This document shows positions 34,538 through 42,768 of a stretch of 64,000 nt of DNA, one piece after another. Below the pieces are notes generated by a model. The model was not told the DNA's origin. It saw only the letters and a list, made by a program, of their open reading frames with translations, and searched no databases. The DNA lies in the NCBI GenBank assembly GCA_039034015.1, contig JBCCBM010000005.1:62001-126000 (forward strand), given 5' to 3'. Numbering within the stretch: position 1 is the stretch's first letter; each line of letters starts with the position of its first letter. A program made the translations under genes and the position numbers. This DNA comes from Acuticoccus sp039034015. Its GTDB lineage: Bacteria; Pseudomonadota; Alphaproteobacteria; Rhizobiales; Amorphaceae.

Positions 34538-36061
34538 CTAGGTTGCGCCCAAGACGTCAGGGTGCTCAAGCGCCGCGCGGGTTTCGCGCAGGGCCGCCAT
34601 CAGGTCGTCAGCAATCATGCAGGGGCCGGCGCGGTGGGCGGCCGCGCCGTGGAGGAAAACGCCGTACGCGGCGGCCGCAAAGGGCGGCATCCCGCGGGCA
34701 AGGTTGGCGGTGATGAGCCCCGACAAAATGTCCCCCGTGCCGGCGGTTGCGAGCCAGGGCGGGGCGTTTTCGTTGATGGCAACGCGGCCGGCAGGGTCGG
34801 CAATCACCGTGTCGGCGCCTTTGAGGGCCACCACCTGGTTGATCGCTTTGGCCGCGGCGCGCACGCGGGTGACCTTGTCGCCATCCCCCGGGAAAACGCG
34901 GGAAAACTCGCCCTCATGGGGGGTGAGGACGACGTGGCCGAAGCAGACGGCGGCGTGAAAATCCTTAATGTCACCGGCGAACGCGCTGATGCCGCCCGCA
35001 TCCACCACCCCGCCGAGCCAGGCGGCCATCACCTGATCGGGCGGATCGCCCGCTGTGCCGCGCATGGGAAAGGCCGCGCACACCACATCGCGCGTGTCGG
35101 CGGTGGGGGGAAGGCCGGGGCCGACGCACACCGCCTTGATCCGCGGATCAAAAAGGTGGGCGTGGAGGGCGTCAATGTCGGCAAAGGGGCGCAGCATGAC
35201 AGTGGTGAGGTGGGCCGCGTTCTCCGCTGTGGCGTCCAGCGGGGTCATGAGCGTCACGAGCCCCGCCCCGCCGCGCAGCGCGGCCATGGCGGCAAGGCGC
35301 GCGGCCCCCGTCTTACCCGGACCGGCCGAGACGACCGCAGCGTGGCCGTTCACATATTTGTGGTCGCCGGGCGATGGGCGCGGGATTGCGGGGGCAAAGA
35401 GTTCGGGGGTGTTGGCAAAGGTGTCCGCGGCGGCCGCCTCATGGGCGGCGGGGGGCATGTGGAGCGGCGCAAGCGTCACCACGCCGCAATGGCTGCGGCC
35501 AGGATAAAGAAGGTGCCCGGGGCGCCGACGCTCGAACGTGACGGTGCGCGCGGCGGTGATGGCGGGGCCGCGCACCGCGCCGGTTGCGCCGTCCACGCCG
35601 CTTGGCACATCGATCGCGACAATGGTGGCGCGTGTGCGGGCAACGCGCGCCACCAGCTCCGCCATCTCGCCCGTGATGGGGCGGGAGAGGCCGCCACCCA
35701 GGAGACCGTCGATGATGTGGGTTGCGCCGGAAAGACGGGGGTCGTCGGCGGGGATGGTCTCGCCCCGGAACGCGGCCCGGGCGGCGGCCGCCGCGCCCTT
35801 TTGAGCGCCCGACGAGCAATCGATGAGCGCGATGGCAAAGCCGCGACGGCGCAGCACCTCCGCGGCCACGAAGGCATCGCCGCCGTTGTTGCCGGGGCCG
35901 GCAAGCGCCACGATGTGCGCGCCGTAGCCGGTGATGGCGGCCACGGCGTCGGCCACCGCATAGCCGGCCCGCTCCATCAGCATTGCGAGCGGGACGCCGG
36001 CGGCCTCCGCCGCCGCATCAGCCCGGGCGGCCTGGGCAGGGGTCCAAAGGGCGGCGCTCAT
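34538..36061 (-). CDS. nnr: Bifunctional NAD(P)HX epimerase / ADP-dependent NAD(P)HX dehydratase
   Basis: This 507-residue enzyme repairs hydrated NAD(P)H. The N-terminal epimerase (residues about 1-210; AGPGNNGGDAFVAA and IDVPSGVDG) is fused to the ribokinase-like dehydratase (about 225-500; GPGLPP, LTPHEGEFSR, ATAGTGDILSG). Length and domain order match the bacterial Nnr fusion. It is divergent from glnB. Confidence 0.95.
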   Translation of the reverse strand: MSAALWTPAQAARADAAAEAAGVPLAMLMERAGYAVADAVAAITGYGAHIVALAGPGNNGGDAFVAAEVLRRRGFAIALIDCSSGAQKGAAAAARAAFRGETIPADDPRLSGATHIIDGLLGGGLSRPITGEMAELVARVARTRATIVAIDVPSGVDGATGAVRGPAITAARTVTFERRRPGHLLYPGRSHCGVVTLAPLHMPPAAHEAAAADTFANTPELFAPAIPRPSPGDHKYVNGHAAVVSAGPGKTGAARLAAMAALRGGAGLVTLMTPLDATAENAAHLTTVMLRPFADIDALHAHLFDPRIKAVCVGPGLPPTADTRDVVCAAFPMRGTAGDPPDQVMAAWLGGVVDAGGISAFAGDIKDFHAAVCFGHVVLTPHEGEFSRVFPGDGDKVTRVRAAAKAINQVVALKGADTVIADPAGRVAINENAPPWLATAGTGDILSGLITANLARGMPPFAAAAYGVFLHGAAAHRAGPCMIADDLMAALRETRAALEHPDVLGAT

Positions 36062-36152
36062 GCGCCCACGTCACAGGCAGAACGCACAACAGCCGGGCAC
36101 CGCCCACCGCGTGACCATGCGCAATATGTCATCAAACTGCCTCATTCTTGGC

Positions 36153-36168
36153 TGGCACGGGCCCTGCA
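36153..36168 (+). promoter_or_regulatory. Sigma-54 promoter for glnB
   Basis: TGGCACG at 36153-36159, four bases, then CTGCA at 36164-36168 matches the -24/-12 sigma-54 consensus TGGCACG-N4-TTGCA at nearly every position. It lies 50 bp upstream of glnB and implies NtrC-type nitrogen control. Confidence 0.8.
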
Positions 36169-36217
36169 TTCCGACATGACAAAACCGTTTGCGGTGTGGG
36201 GCGGCCTCCGGGGAGCT

Positions 36218-36556
36218 ATGAAGAAAATCGAAGCGATTATTAAGCCGTTCAAGCTCGACGAGGTGAAAGAGGCCCTTCAGGACGTTGGGCTTCAAGGCGT
36301 CACCGTCCTCGAAGCCAGGGGGTTCGGCCGCCAAAAAGGCCACACCGAGCTCTATCGCGGCGCCGAATATGTGGTCGACTTTTTGCCCAAGGTGAAGATC
36401 GAGCTTGTGGTGCCCGACAACCTTGCCAGCGCCGCCATCGAGGCGATCCGCAATGCGGCCCAAACCGGGCGCATCGGCGATGGCAAAATTTTTGTGCTGC
36501 CGGTTGAGGACGCGGTGCGCATTCGCACCGGCGAGAGTGGCGAAGAGGCGGTCTGA
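36218..36556 (+). CDS. glnB: Nitrogen regulatory protein PII
   Basis: This 112-residue protein is a classical PII: MKKIEAIIKPFKLDEVKEAL at the start, T-loop with uridylylation site Y51, and the C-terminal signature IGDGKIFVLPVEDAVRIRTGE. It senses 2-oxoglutarate and ATP/ADP and controls adenylylation of glutamine synthetase and NtrBC signalling. ATG 36218 follows GGGAG. It lies directly upstream of glnA. Confidence 0.98.
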   Translation: MKKIEAIIKPFKLDEVKEALQDVGLQGVTVLEARGFGRQKGHTELYRGAEYVVDFLPKVKIELVVPDNLASAAIEAIRNAAQTGRIGDGKIFVLPVEDAVRIRTGESGEEAV

Positions 36557-36613
36557 CGCCACTGGCCAAGGGTGAGGCAGCCTGCCCGCCCGGCAAGCAC
36601 AACGCGCCAAAGC

Positions 36614-36629
36614 TGGCACAACACCTGCA
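36614..36629 (+). promoter_or_regulatory. Second sigma-54 promoter, for glnA
   Basis: TGGCACA at 36614-36620, four bases, CTGCA at 36625-36629 again fits the -24/-12 consensus. It lies in the glnB-glnA gap and would allow glnA expression independent of the glnB promoter. Confidence 0.72.
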
Positions 36630-36687
36630 TCGCGTGGGCGAGAGGCGCCCGCGCCCACGAAAACACCTTTGAAGAGAGCGAGCACGA

Positions 36688-38097
36688 ATGAGCACTGCCC
36701 AGGACATCCTTCGCGATATCAAGGACAAGGACGTCAAATTCCTCGACCTGCGCTTCACGGATCCGCGCGGAAAAATGCAGCACGTCACCCTCGACTGCGG
36801 CATGGTCGATGAAGACGTGTTCGCCGACGGCATCATGTTCGACGGCTCGTCCATCGCCGGCTGGAAGGCGATCAACGAATCCGACATGACCCTCATGCCG
36901 GACCCGGAAACGGCCCACATCGACCCGTTCTTCGCCCAAACCACAATGTCGGTCTTCTGCGACATTCTGGAGCCGTCCACGGGCGAAGCGTATAACCGCG
37001 ACCCGCGCACCACCGCGAAGAAGGCCGAAGCCCTCGTCGCCTCGCTCGGCCTTGGCGACACCGTCACCATGGGCCCGGAAGCAGAATTCTTCGTCTTTGA
37101 CGATGTGCGCTTTGCATCCGACCCCTACGACACCGGCTTCCAGCTCGACAGTTCTGAACTGCCGTCGAACATGGCGACCGAGTACGAAACCGGGAACCTT
37201 GGCCACCGCCCGCGCACCAAGGGCGGCTATTTTCCGGTTCCGCCGATCGACAGTGCGCAAGATATGCGCTCAGAAATGCTGTCGGTCATGACCGAGATGG
37301 GCGTCACCGTCGAAAAGCACCACCACGAGGTTGGCGCGGCCCAGCACGAGCTTGGCCTCAAATTCGACACGCTCACCCGCATTGCCGACAAGATGCAGGT
37401 CTACAAATACGTCGTGCACCAGGTGGCGAACGCCTACGGCAAGACGGCGACCTTCATGCCCAAACCCGTCTTTGGTGACAACGGCACCGGCATGCACGTC
37501 CACCAGTCCATCTGGAAGGACGGCAACCCCCTCTTCGCCGGCGACATGTACGCCGACCTTTCCGAAATGTGCCTCTTCTACATTGGCGGCATTCTGAAGC
37601 ACGCCAAGGCGCTGAACGCCTTCACCAACCCGTCGACGAACTCTTATAAGCGTCTCGTCCCGGGCTATGAGGCGCCGGTGCTTCTGGCCTATTCGGCGCG
37701 CAACCGCTCCGCCTCCTGCCGGATCCCCTACTCCACCAATCCGAAGGGCAAGCGCATCGAGATCCGCTTCCCCGACCCGGCCGCCAACCCGTACCTCGCC
37801 TACACCGCCATGCTCATGGCCGGCATCGACGGCATTCGCAACCGGATCCACCCCGGCGACCCGATGGACAAGGATCTTTACGATCTGCCGAAGGAGGAGC
37901 TCGCTGGCATCCCGACCGTCGCCGCGTCACTGCGCGAGGCGCTGGACAGCCTGTCGGCCGACAAAGAGTTCCTCACCCAAGGCGGCGTCATGGATGACGA
38001 CCAGATCGAGGCGTACATGGAACTGAAGTGGGAAGAGAACGAGCGTTACGAGCAAACGCCCCACCCCGTCGAGTTCGACCTTTACTACTCGGTCTAA
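36688..38097 (+). CDS. glnA: Glutamine synthetase type I
   Basis: This 469-residue GSI makes glutamine from glutamate, ammonia and ATP. Family features include MFDGSSIAGW near residue 50, metal-binding EAEFFVF at 131-137, NGTGMHVHQS at 265-274 and the adenylylation tyrosine Y398 in LYDLP, so it should be controlled by GlnE. It follows glnB with its own sigma-54-type promoter and is closed by a strong terminator. Confidence 0.98.
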   Translation: MSTAQDILRDIKDKDVKFLDLRFTDPRGKMQHVTLDCGMVDEDVFADGIMFDGSSIAGWKAINESDMTLMPDPETAHIDPFFAQTTMSVFCDILEPSTGEAYNRDPRTTAKKAEALVASLGLGDTVTMGPEAEFFVFDDVRFASDPYDTGFQLDSSELPSNMATEYETGNLGHRPRTKGGYFPVPPIDSAQDMRSEMLSVMTEMGVTVEKHHHEVGAAQHELGLKFDTLTRIADKMQVYKYVVHQVANAYGKTATFMPKPVFGDNGTGMHVHQSIWKDGNPLFAGDMYADLSEMCLFYIGGILKHAKALNAFTNPSTNSYKRLVPGYEAPVLLAYSARNRSASCRIPYSTNPKGKRIEIRFPDPAANPYLAYTAMLMAGIDGIRNRIHPGDPMDKDLYDLPKEELAGIPTVAASLREALDSLSADKEFLTQGGVMDDDQIEAYMELKWEENERYEQTPHPVEFDLYYSV

Positions 38098-38106
38098 TCA
38101 ACCCGA

Positions 38107-38154
38107 GAGCGGTTTCGGGTCAGATGGAAGCATCTGACCCGGGAATGACCGCTC
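38107..38154. repeat. Two-level palindrome downstream of glnA
   Basis: A perfect 11-bp inverted repeat (38116-38126 and 38131-38141, loop gaag) is enclosed by a second stem, GAGCGGT at 38107-38113 with ACCGCTC at 38148-38154. It resembles extragenic palindromes common in Rhizobiales. Confidence 0.75.
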
Positions 38155-38169
38155 CGATTCAATAAGATA

Positions 38170-38207
38170 GAGCATCTCAATTGAGCCTGAGAAGGCTCAA
38201 GATGCTC
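38170..38207. repeat. Extragenic palindrome with GAGCATCT/AGATGCTC arms
   Basis: GAGCATCT (38170-38177) and tgagcct (38182-38188) pair with aggctca (38193-38199) and AGATGCTC (38200-38207), leaving a four-base bulge and a GAGA loop. It lies between the first palindrome and the glnA terminator. Confidence 0.7.
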
Positions 38208-38221
38208 GAGGGACGAAATGG

Positions 38222-38248
38222 AAAGGGCCGCGCGAGCGGCCCTTTTTT
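38222..38248 (+). terminator. Intrinsic terminator of glnA
   Basis: A 10-bp stem (38222-38231 and 38236-38245) with a GCGA loop is followed by a run of six T. It faces the end of the convergent RTX gene. Confidence 0.92.
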
Positions 38249-38269
38249 GTGGCGACGGGCAAAAGCCCG

Positions 38270-40366
38270 TTAAATCACAACGTCTTCCAGCGTCACCGAC
38301 GTCATTGCGTCCAGCATGAACGTGGTGTTGCCGTTGGACACGAACGCGGAGGTTGCCGCGTCGCCGTCGCTGTTCAGCTCGTCGAAGAAGTCTTCAAAGT
38401 CGCTGTGGAGCGAGAGGGAGACCGTCTCGGCGGTGCCGTCACCATCCCGGTCGAAGGCAAATTCCAGCGTGTCTCGCGAAATTTCGCTGCCGGAGGAATC
38501 GGTGTCGAAGTCGGTGATGGTGTCGTGCCCTTCGCCGACCTTGAAGACGTTCCGGTCCCAGCCGCCGCCGGTCAGAATGTCATCACCGGCCTGGCCTTCC
38601 AGCGTGTCGTCCCCATCGCCGCCACACAGAACGTCGGCCCCGTCGCCGCCGCAAAGGTGGTCGTTGCCGTCACCGCCAAGGGCCGTGTCATCGCCGGCAC
38701 CCAGGATCACGAAGTCGTTGCCGGCGCCCGCATCCACAAGGTTGTCGCCGCCGGCGTTCTCGACCACGTCGTTGCCATCGCCGGTGGAGATGGTGTCGTC
38801 CCCGGTGCCGGAAATCACCTTGTCGGCCCCGTCGCCGGTCTCGACAAAGTTGTTGCCGCCGCCGGCGTTCACGAGGTTGTCCCCGTCGCCGGCCTCGATG
38901 CAATCATCGCCATGGCCGGTGGTGATGTTGTCATCGCCATCGCCAGCGCAGACCACATTGTCGCCGTTGCCAAGGTCGAACATGTCCGTGCCGCCCGTGG
39001 AGACCGCAAAGTCGTTGCCCTCGCCACCGGTGAACGCATCGTCGCCGGAGCCGGCGCGCATCAGGTTGTCACCCTCGCCGCCGTTGATGAAGTTGACGCC
39101 TTCGCCGGCATCAATGGTGTCGTTGCCCTCGCCGCCTTCAATGGAATCAACGCCGGCGCCGGTTGCGATCAGGTCGTCACCGTCCATCGCGTCCACGATG
39201 TTGAACGGGCCGTCGGCAGAAATCACATCGTCGCCCATGGTACCGAAGACCGGGCCACCGGCGGGGTTGCCAATGATGACGCCGGGCTGGGTGGTGTCGA
39301 TGGAAAGCCCGTTTTTGGCAAAGTCGGACGAGCAAAAGCTGCCCTCTTTGGTCTCAAAGGTCAGATTGTCGAGGGCGCCGGAGCCTTTGATCTTGACCAC
39401 AAGCTTGGACACACCGTCCAGCGACGACAGGTCGATCGTCCGCTGATCGTTGTCGGAGCCTTTGCCGACGTTCACGGTGCCGATCTTGTTGCCATCGGCA
39501 TCGTAGGCGGTGAACTTTGCGCCGCGCTCGGAGTCCAGCAGCGTGATCTCGGTGAGGTCCGCCGGATCGTCAAAGTCGAAGGTGATTGTGCCGCCCTTGG
39601 CCGCATCGTCCGGGTCGTGCTGGTGGCCGTCCTCGGAGATGATGAGGATGCCGCCAAGCCCATCGTAGCCAAGGTCAAAATCGCCGCCGGTGGGGGCATC
39701 GCTGTCAAACACCATCGCAAGGTCGATGTTCGACTTCTTTTGGTCCGCCGAAATGGTCACGCCCTGGGCGGCATACTCGTCATCAACGATGGTGCCCGCG
39801 GCAAGGTTGAAGTCCAGCGTGGTGACTGTGGTGCCGCCCTTTTCGGGGATCGCATGGTCGTCGCAATTGGCGGTCTCTTCGACAGTGTCGAAGGTGAGGT
39901 TGTCGAGCGCGCCGGAGCCTTTGATGTTGGCCACCAGTTTTGACACACCGTCGAGGGAGGAAAGGTCGATGGTGCGCTGGTCGTTGTCGGACCCGTTGCC
40001 CGCGGTCACAACGCCGATCTGGTTGCCGGCCGCGTCAAAGGCGGTGAACGTTGCGCCGCGCTCGGCGTCGAGCAGCGTGATGGATGTGAGGTCAACCGGG
40101 TTTGCAAAGTCGAAGGTGACGTCGCCGCCCTTGGCCGAATCGTCCGGATCGTGGCTGTGGCCGTCCTCGGAGATGATGAGCGCACCGCCAAGGCCGGTGT
40201 AGGCCAAGTCATGGTCCCCGCCGGTTGGGTTGTCGGTGTCGAACACCATGGCAAGGTCGATGTTGGAGTTTTTTTGATCCGCCGAGATGGTCACGCCCTG
40301 AGCAGCGTATTCATCGTCGAGGATGGTTCCTCCGGCGAGGTTAAAGTCGAGCGTGACGGTGGCCAT
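38270..40366 (-). CDS. Secreted RTX calcium-binding protein with duplicated N-terminal domain
   Basis: This 698-residue, strongly acidic protein has no Sec signal and is probably exported by a type I system. Residues about 4-160 and 182-338 are two closely similar copies of one domain (each starting TLDFNLA and containing DDEYAAQGVTISADQ and QRTIDLSSLDGVSKLV); the copies are 178 residues apart. Residues about 365-595 are RTX nonapeptide repeats of the GGxGxD type, which bind calcium and fold outside the cell. The last 100 residues would hold the secretion signal. The duplicated domain looks like a beta-sandwich, but I cannot name it. No transporter genes are adjacent. Convergent with glnA. 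Confidence 0.88.
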   Translation of the reverse strand: MATVTLDFNLAGGTILDDEYAAQGVTISADQKNSNIDLAMVFDTDNPTGGDHDLAYTGLGGALIISEDGHSHDPDDSAKGGDVTFDFANPVDLTSITLLDAERGATFTAFDAAGNQIGVVTAGNGSDNDQRTIDLSSLDGVSKLVANIKGSGALDNLTFDTVEETANCDDHAIPEKGGTTVTTLDFNLAAGTIVDDEYAAQGVTISADQKKSNIDLAMVFDSDAPTGGDFDLGYDGLGGILIISEDGHQHDPDDAAKGGTITFDFDDPADLTEITLLDSERGAKFTAYDADGNKIGTVNVGKGSDNDQRTIDLSSLDGVSKLVVKIKGSGALDNLTFETKEGSFCSSDFAKNGLSIDTTQPGVIIGNPAGGPVFGTMGDDVISADGPFNIVDAMDGDDLIATGAGVDSIEGGEGNDTIDAGEGVNFINGGEGDNLMRAGSGDDAFTGGEGNDFAVSTGGTDMFDLGNGDNVVCAGDGDDNITTGHGDDCIEAGDGDNLVNAGGGNNFVETGDGADKVISGTGDDTISTGDGNDVVENAGGDNLVDAGAGNDFVILGAGDDTALGGDGNDHLCGGDGADVLCGGDGDDTLEGQAGDDILTGGGWDRNVFKVGEGHDTITDFDTDSSGSEISRDTLEFAFDRDGDGTAETVSLSLHSDFEDFFDELNSDGDAATSAFVSNGNTTFMLDAMTSVTLEDVVI

Positions 40367-40769
40367 GTTAACCAGTTTACCCTTTATGGTTATCCTTTGA
40401 CGGGGGCAATCGCGCCGAGGCGGTTTGCTTGCCCAATTCAATAACAGACTGATGCAATTACTGGCGCGCCGTTATTCACGTTAAGCTTAACTGTTCACGC
40501 AGCCGCTTGACGCCCCGACAAGCCGGCCCGCTGCCACCGTTTTGCGCGGCGGCCTACCCCAAAAATAGTACTCGATTTCAATGACTTGATTGGAGGTCGA
40601 TCACACGCATCGCCCGCAGCCAGGTGCAGATGCGCCCGCCCCACACGGCACACGGGCCGCGCAACAAAGAAAACGCCCCAACGTTTTGCCGCGGGGGCGT
40701 CTCATCTTCACCACAATCGTTTTTGGACCTTGGCGGGCCCCGTGGGCCAGCGTTCGGGTGGCCGCCGCG
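40367..40769. other. 403-bp non-coding region between RTX and suf genes
   Basis: No convincing gene is present. The region is less GC-rich near 40440-40500 and contains a 12-bp perfect palindrome gttaagcttaac at 40480-40491, flanked by two copies of ttcacg. This may be a regulator site for the RTX gene, whose start is 114 bp away. The suf terminator lies at 40673-40700. Confidence 0.55.
40673..40700 (-). terminator. Probable terminator of the suf operon
   Basis: ACGCCCC (40673-40679) pairs with GGGGCGT (40694-40700) around a 14-nt loop. On the minus strand the stem is followed by TTTTCTTTGTTG. It lies 70 bp after sufA. Confidence 0.7.
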
Positions 40770-41114
40770 TTAACCGGCGGCTTTCAGCTCTACCGATTCC
40801 CCGCAGCCGCAGGCCGACACCTGGTTGGGGTTTTCAAAGGTGAACCCTGAGCGGAACTTTGTGGTCTCAAACCCCATCCGGCAGCCGAGCAGGAAGAGGA
40901 CGGCGGCCCGGTCCACATAAACGCGGGCGCCCTCATGCTCGACCAGTTCGTCCTTGGGGTCGGCCGCTTCCACCGCGTCCATGGTGTATTCCATGCCCGC
41001 GCAGCCGCCCTTTTTGATGCCGACGCGAATGCCGGCGAGCGGCGGCTCGCGCTGGGCCATCAAGTCGCGCACGCGTTCCGCCGCTTCCGGCGACAAAGAC
41101 ATGATCGCAGCCAT
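40770..41114 (-). CDS. sufA: A-type Fe-S carrier protein (SufA/IscA/ErpA family)
   Basis: This 114-residue protein transfers Fe-S clusters to client proteins. The three conserved cysteines are visible: one in KKGGCAGMEY and two in the terminal CGCGES. The ATG at 41114 follows AGGAG. It is the last gene of the suf cluster, so SufA is the natural name, though ErpA-like function is possible. Confidence 0.93.
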   Translation of the reverse strand: MAAIMSLSPEAAERVRDLMAQREPPLAGIRVGIKKGGCAGMEYTMDAVEAADPKDELVEHEGARVYVDRAAVLFLLGCRMGFETTKFRSGFTFENPNQVSACGCGESVELKAAG

Positions 41115-41162
41115 CACACTCTCCTGATCCGCGCCCCCAACATAACAACGGGCGGGCGCGGT

Positions 41163-41522
41163 TCAAAACATATCAAGCGCCACCCGCGCTTCGTCCGACA
41201 TGCGCGAGGGGTCCCACGGCGGGTCAAACGTCATGTGGACGTCGACCGCGCCCACACCCTCCACCGTGCCGATGGCGTTCTCCACCCAGCCCGGCATCTC
41301 GCCCGCCACGGGGCAGCCGGGGGCGGTGAGCGTCATGTCGACGCGGATCGAGCGGTCATCCTCAATGTCGACGCGATAGATGAGGCCGAGCTCATAGATG
41401 TCCACCGGGATTTCCGGATCGTAAACGGTTTTGAGCGCGGCGATGATGTCGGCCGTGATGCGGTCGAGCTCCTCCTCGGGGATGGCCGAGACGCCGCCCT
41501 CGGGCGCTGCCGTGTCGCTCAT
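41163..41522 (-). CDS. sufT: SUF-system Fe-S assembly protein SufT (MIP18 family)
   Basis: This 119-residue protein belongs to the MIP18/DUF59 family: ALKTVYDPEIPVDIYELGLIY, then MTLTAPGCPVAGEMPGWVE and VHMTFDPPWDPSRMSDEARV. SufT helps mature Fe-S proteins under high demand. ATG 41522 lies 8 bp after the sufS stop; the longer upstream frame lies in sufS. Typical position between sufS and sufA. Confidence 0.94.
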   Translation of the reverse strand: MSDTAAPEGGVSAIPEEELDRITADIIAALKTVYDPEIPVDIYELGLIYRVDIEDDRSIRVDMTLTAPGCPVAGEMPGWVENAIGTVEGVGAVDVHMTFDPPWDPSRMSDEARVALDMF

Positions 41523-41529
41523 GGTGCCC

Positions 41530-42768
41530 TCATGCGAAAAACCGGTGGGATTTTTCCAGCGCCGCCACCAGACGGTCAACGTCCTCCACGGTGTTGTACA
41601 TGGCAAACGAGGCCCGGCACGACGCGTTCACCCCAAAGTGGGCCATCAGCGGCTCGGCGCAATGGGCGCCTGCGCGCACCGCAACGCCCTCACGGTCAAG
41701 AATGGTGGCAACGTCGTGGGCGTGTGCCCCCTCAAGGTTGAAGGCAAAGACCGCCCCCTTCCCCGGCGCGTCGCCATAAAGTTTGACGATGTTGAGCGCG
41801 GAAAGTTTTGCGCGCGCGTCGTCCCGCAGCGCCTCCTCATGGGCCTTTACACGGTCCCAGCCGATGGCGTTGACATATTCGATGGCCGCGCCAAGGCCGA
41901 TGGCCTGGACGATGGGTGGCGTGCCCGGCTCAAACCTGTTGGGGAGCCCTGCATAGGTGACCGCCTCGCGCGAGACGGACTGGATCATCTCCCCGCCCCC
42001 CATGAAGGGCGGCATCGCCTCAAGGTGCCCACGCTTGCCATAAAGGACGCCGATGCCGGAGGGGCCATAAATCTTGTGGCCCGTACAGGCGAAAAAGTCG
42101 CAATCAAGCTCGGCCACATCCACCGGCCCGTGGGCCGCCGACTGGGAGCCATCGACCATCACCACAGCGCCCACAGCGTGGGCCATGGCGGCGATCTCTT
42201 TGACCGGGTTCACGGTGCCCAAGACGTTGGACATGTGGACGACGGCCACAAGTTTTGTGCGCGATGTGATGGCCGCCTCAAGGCTCTCGCGGTCGAGGCT
42301 GCCGTCCTCCGCCAGCTCAACCCATTTTAGGACCGCGCCTTTTTCCTCCCGCAGCTGATGCCAGGGGACGATGTTGGAGTGGTGCTCCATCACGGTGAGG
42401 ACGATTTCGTCGCCGGGCTGAATGGTGGGCCGCAGATAGGCTTGGGCGACGAGATTGATGGCCTCGGTGGAGGACCGGGTGAAAATCACCTCCTCCGCGG
42501 TCGGCGCGCCGATGTGGCGGCGCACGATTTCGCGCGCGCCCTCGTAGGCCTCGGTGGAGCGGTTGGCCAGCGTGTGGAGCCCGCGGTGGACGTTGGCGTA
42601 ATCGTCCGCATAGGCCTGGCGCACGCGAGCCAGCACCGCTTCGGGCTTTTGGGCGGAGGCGGCGCTGTCGAGGTATGTCAGCGGCTTGCCGTGGATTGTC
42701 TGCGCAAAGATCGGAAAGTCGGCCCGCACCTTTGCAACATCAAACACGGGCCTTTGGGGCATATCCAT
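41530..42768 (-). CDS. sufS: SufS-type (group II) cysteine desulfurase
   Basis: This 412-residue PLP enzyme takes sulfur from cysteine for Fe-S assembly. The PLP lysine is in TGHKIYGPSGIG and the catalytic cysteine in RAGAHCAEPLM. Its ATG overlaps the sufD stop (TGATG). SufS normally needs a SufE or SufU partner, which is not in this window. Confidence 0.96.
   Translation of the reverse strand: MDMPQRPVFDVAKVRADFPIFAQTIHGKPLTYLDSAASAQKPEAVLARVRQAYADDYANVHRGLHTLANRSTEAYEGAREIVRRHIGAPTAEEVIFTRSSTEAINLVAQAYLRPTIQPGDEIVLTVMEHHSNIVPWHQLREEKGAVLKWVELAEDGSLDRESLEAAITSRTKLVAVVHMSNVLGTVNPVKEIAAMAHAVGAVVMVDGSQSAAHGPVDVAELDCDFFACTGHKIYGPSGIGVLYGKRGHLEAMPPFMGGGEMIQSVSREAVTYAGLPNRFEPGTPPIVQAIGLGAAIEYVNAIGWDRVKAHEEALRDDARAKLSALNIVKLYGDAPGKGAVFAFNLEGAHAHDVATILDREGVAVRAGAHCAEPLMAHFGVNASCRASFAMYNTVEDVDRLVAALEKSHRFFA

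Noticed and set aside
38249..39943. Plus-strand open frame of 564 codons opposite the RTX gene
   Set aside because: Its periodic Val/Ala pattern is just the complement of RTX repeats; the minus strand has calcium-binding repeats and a proper start.
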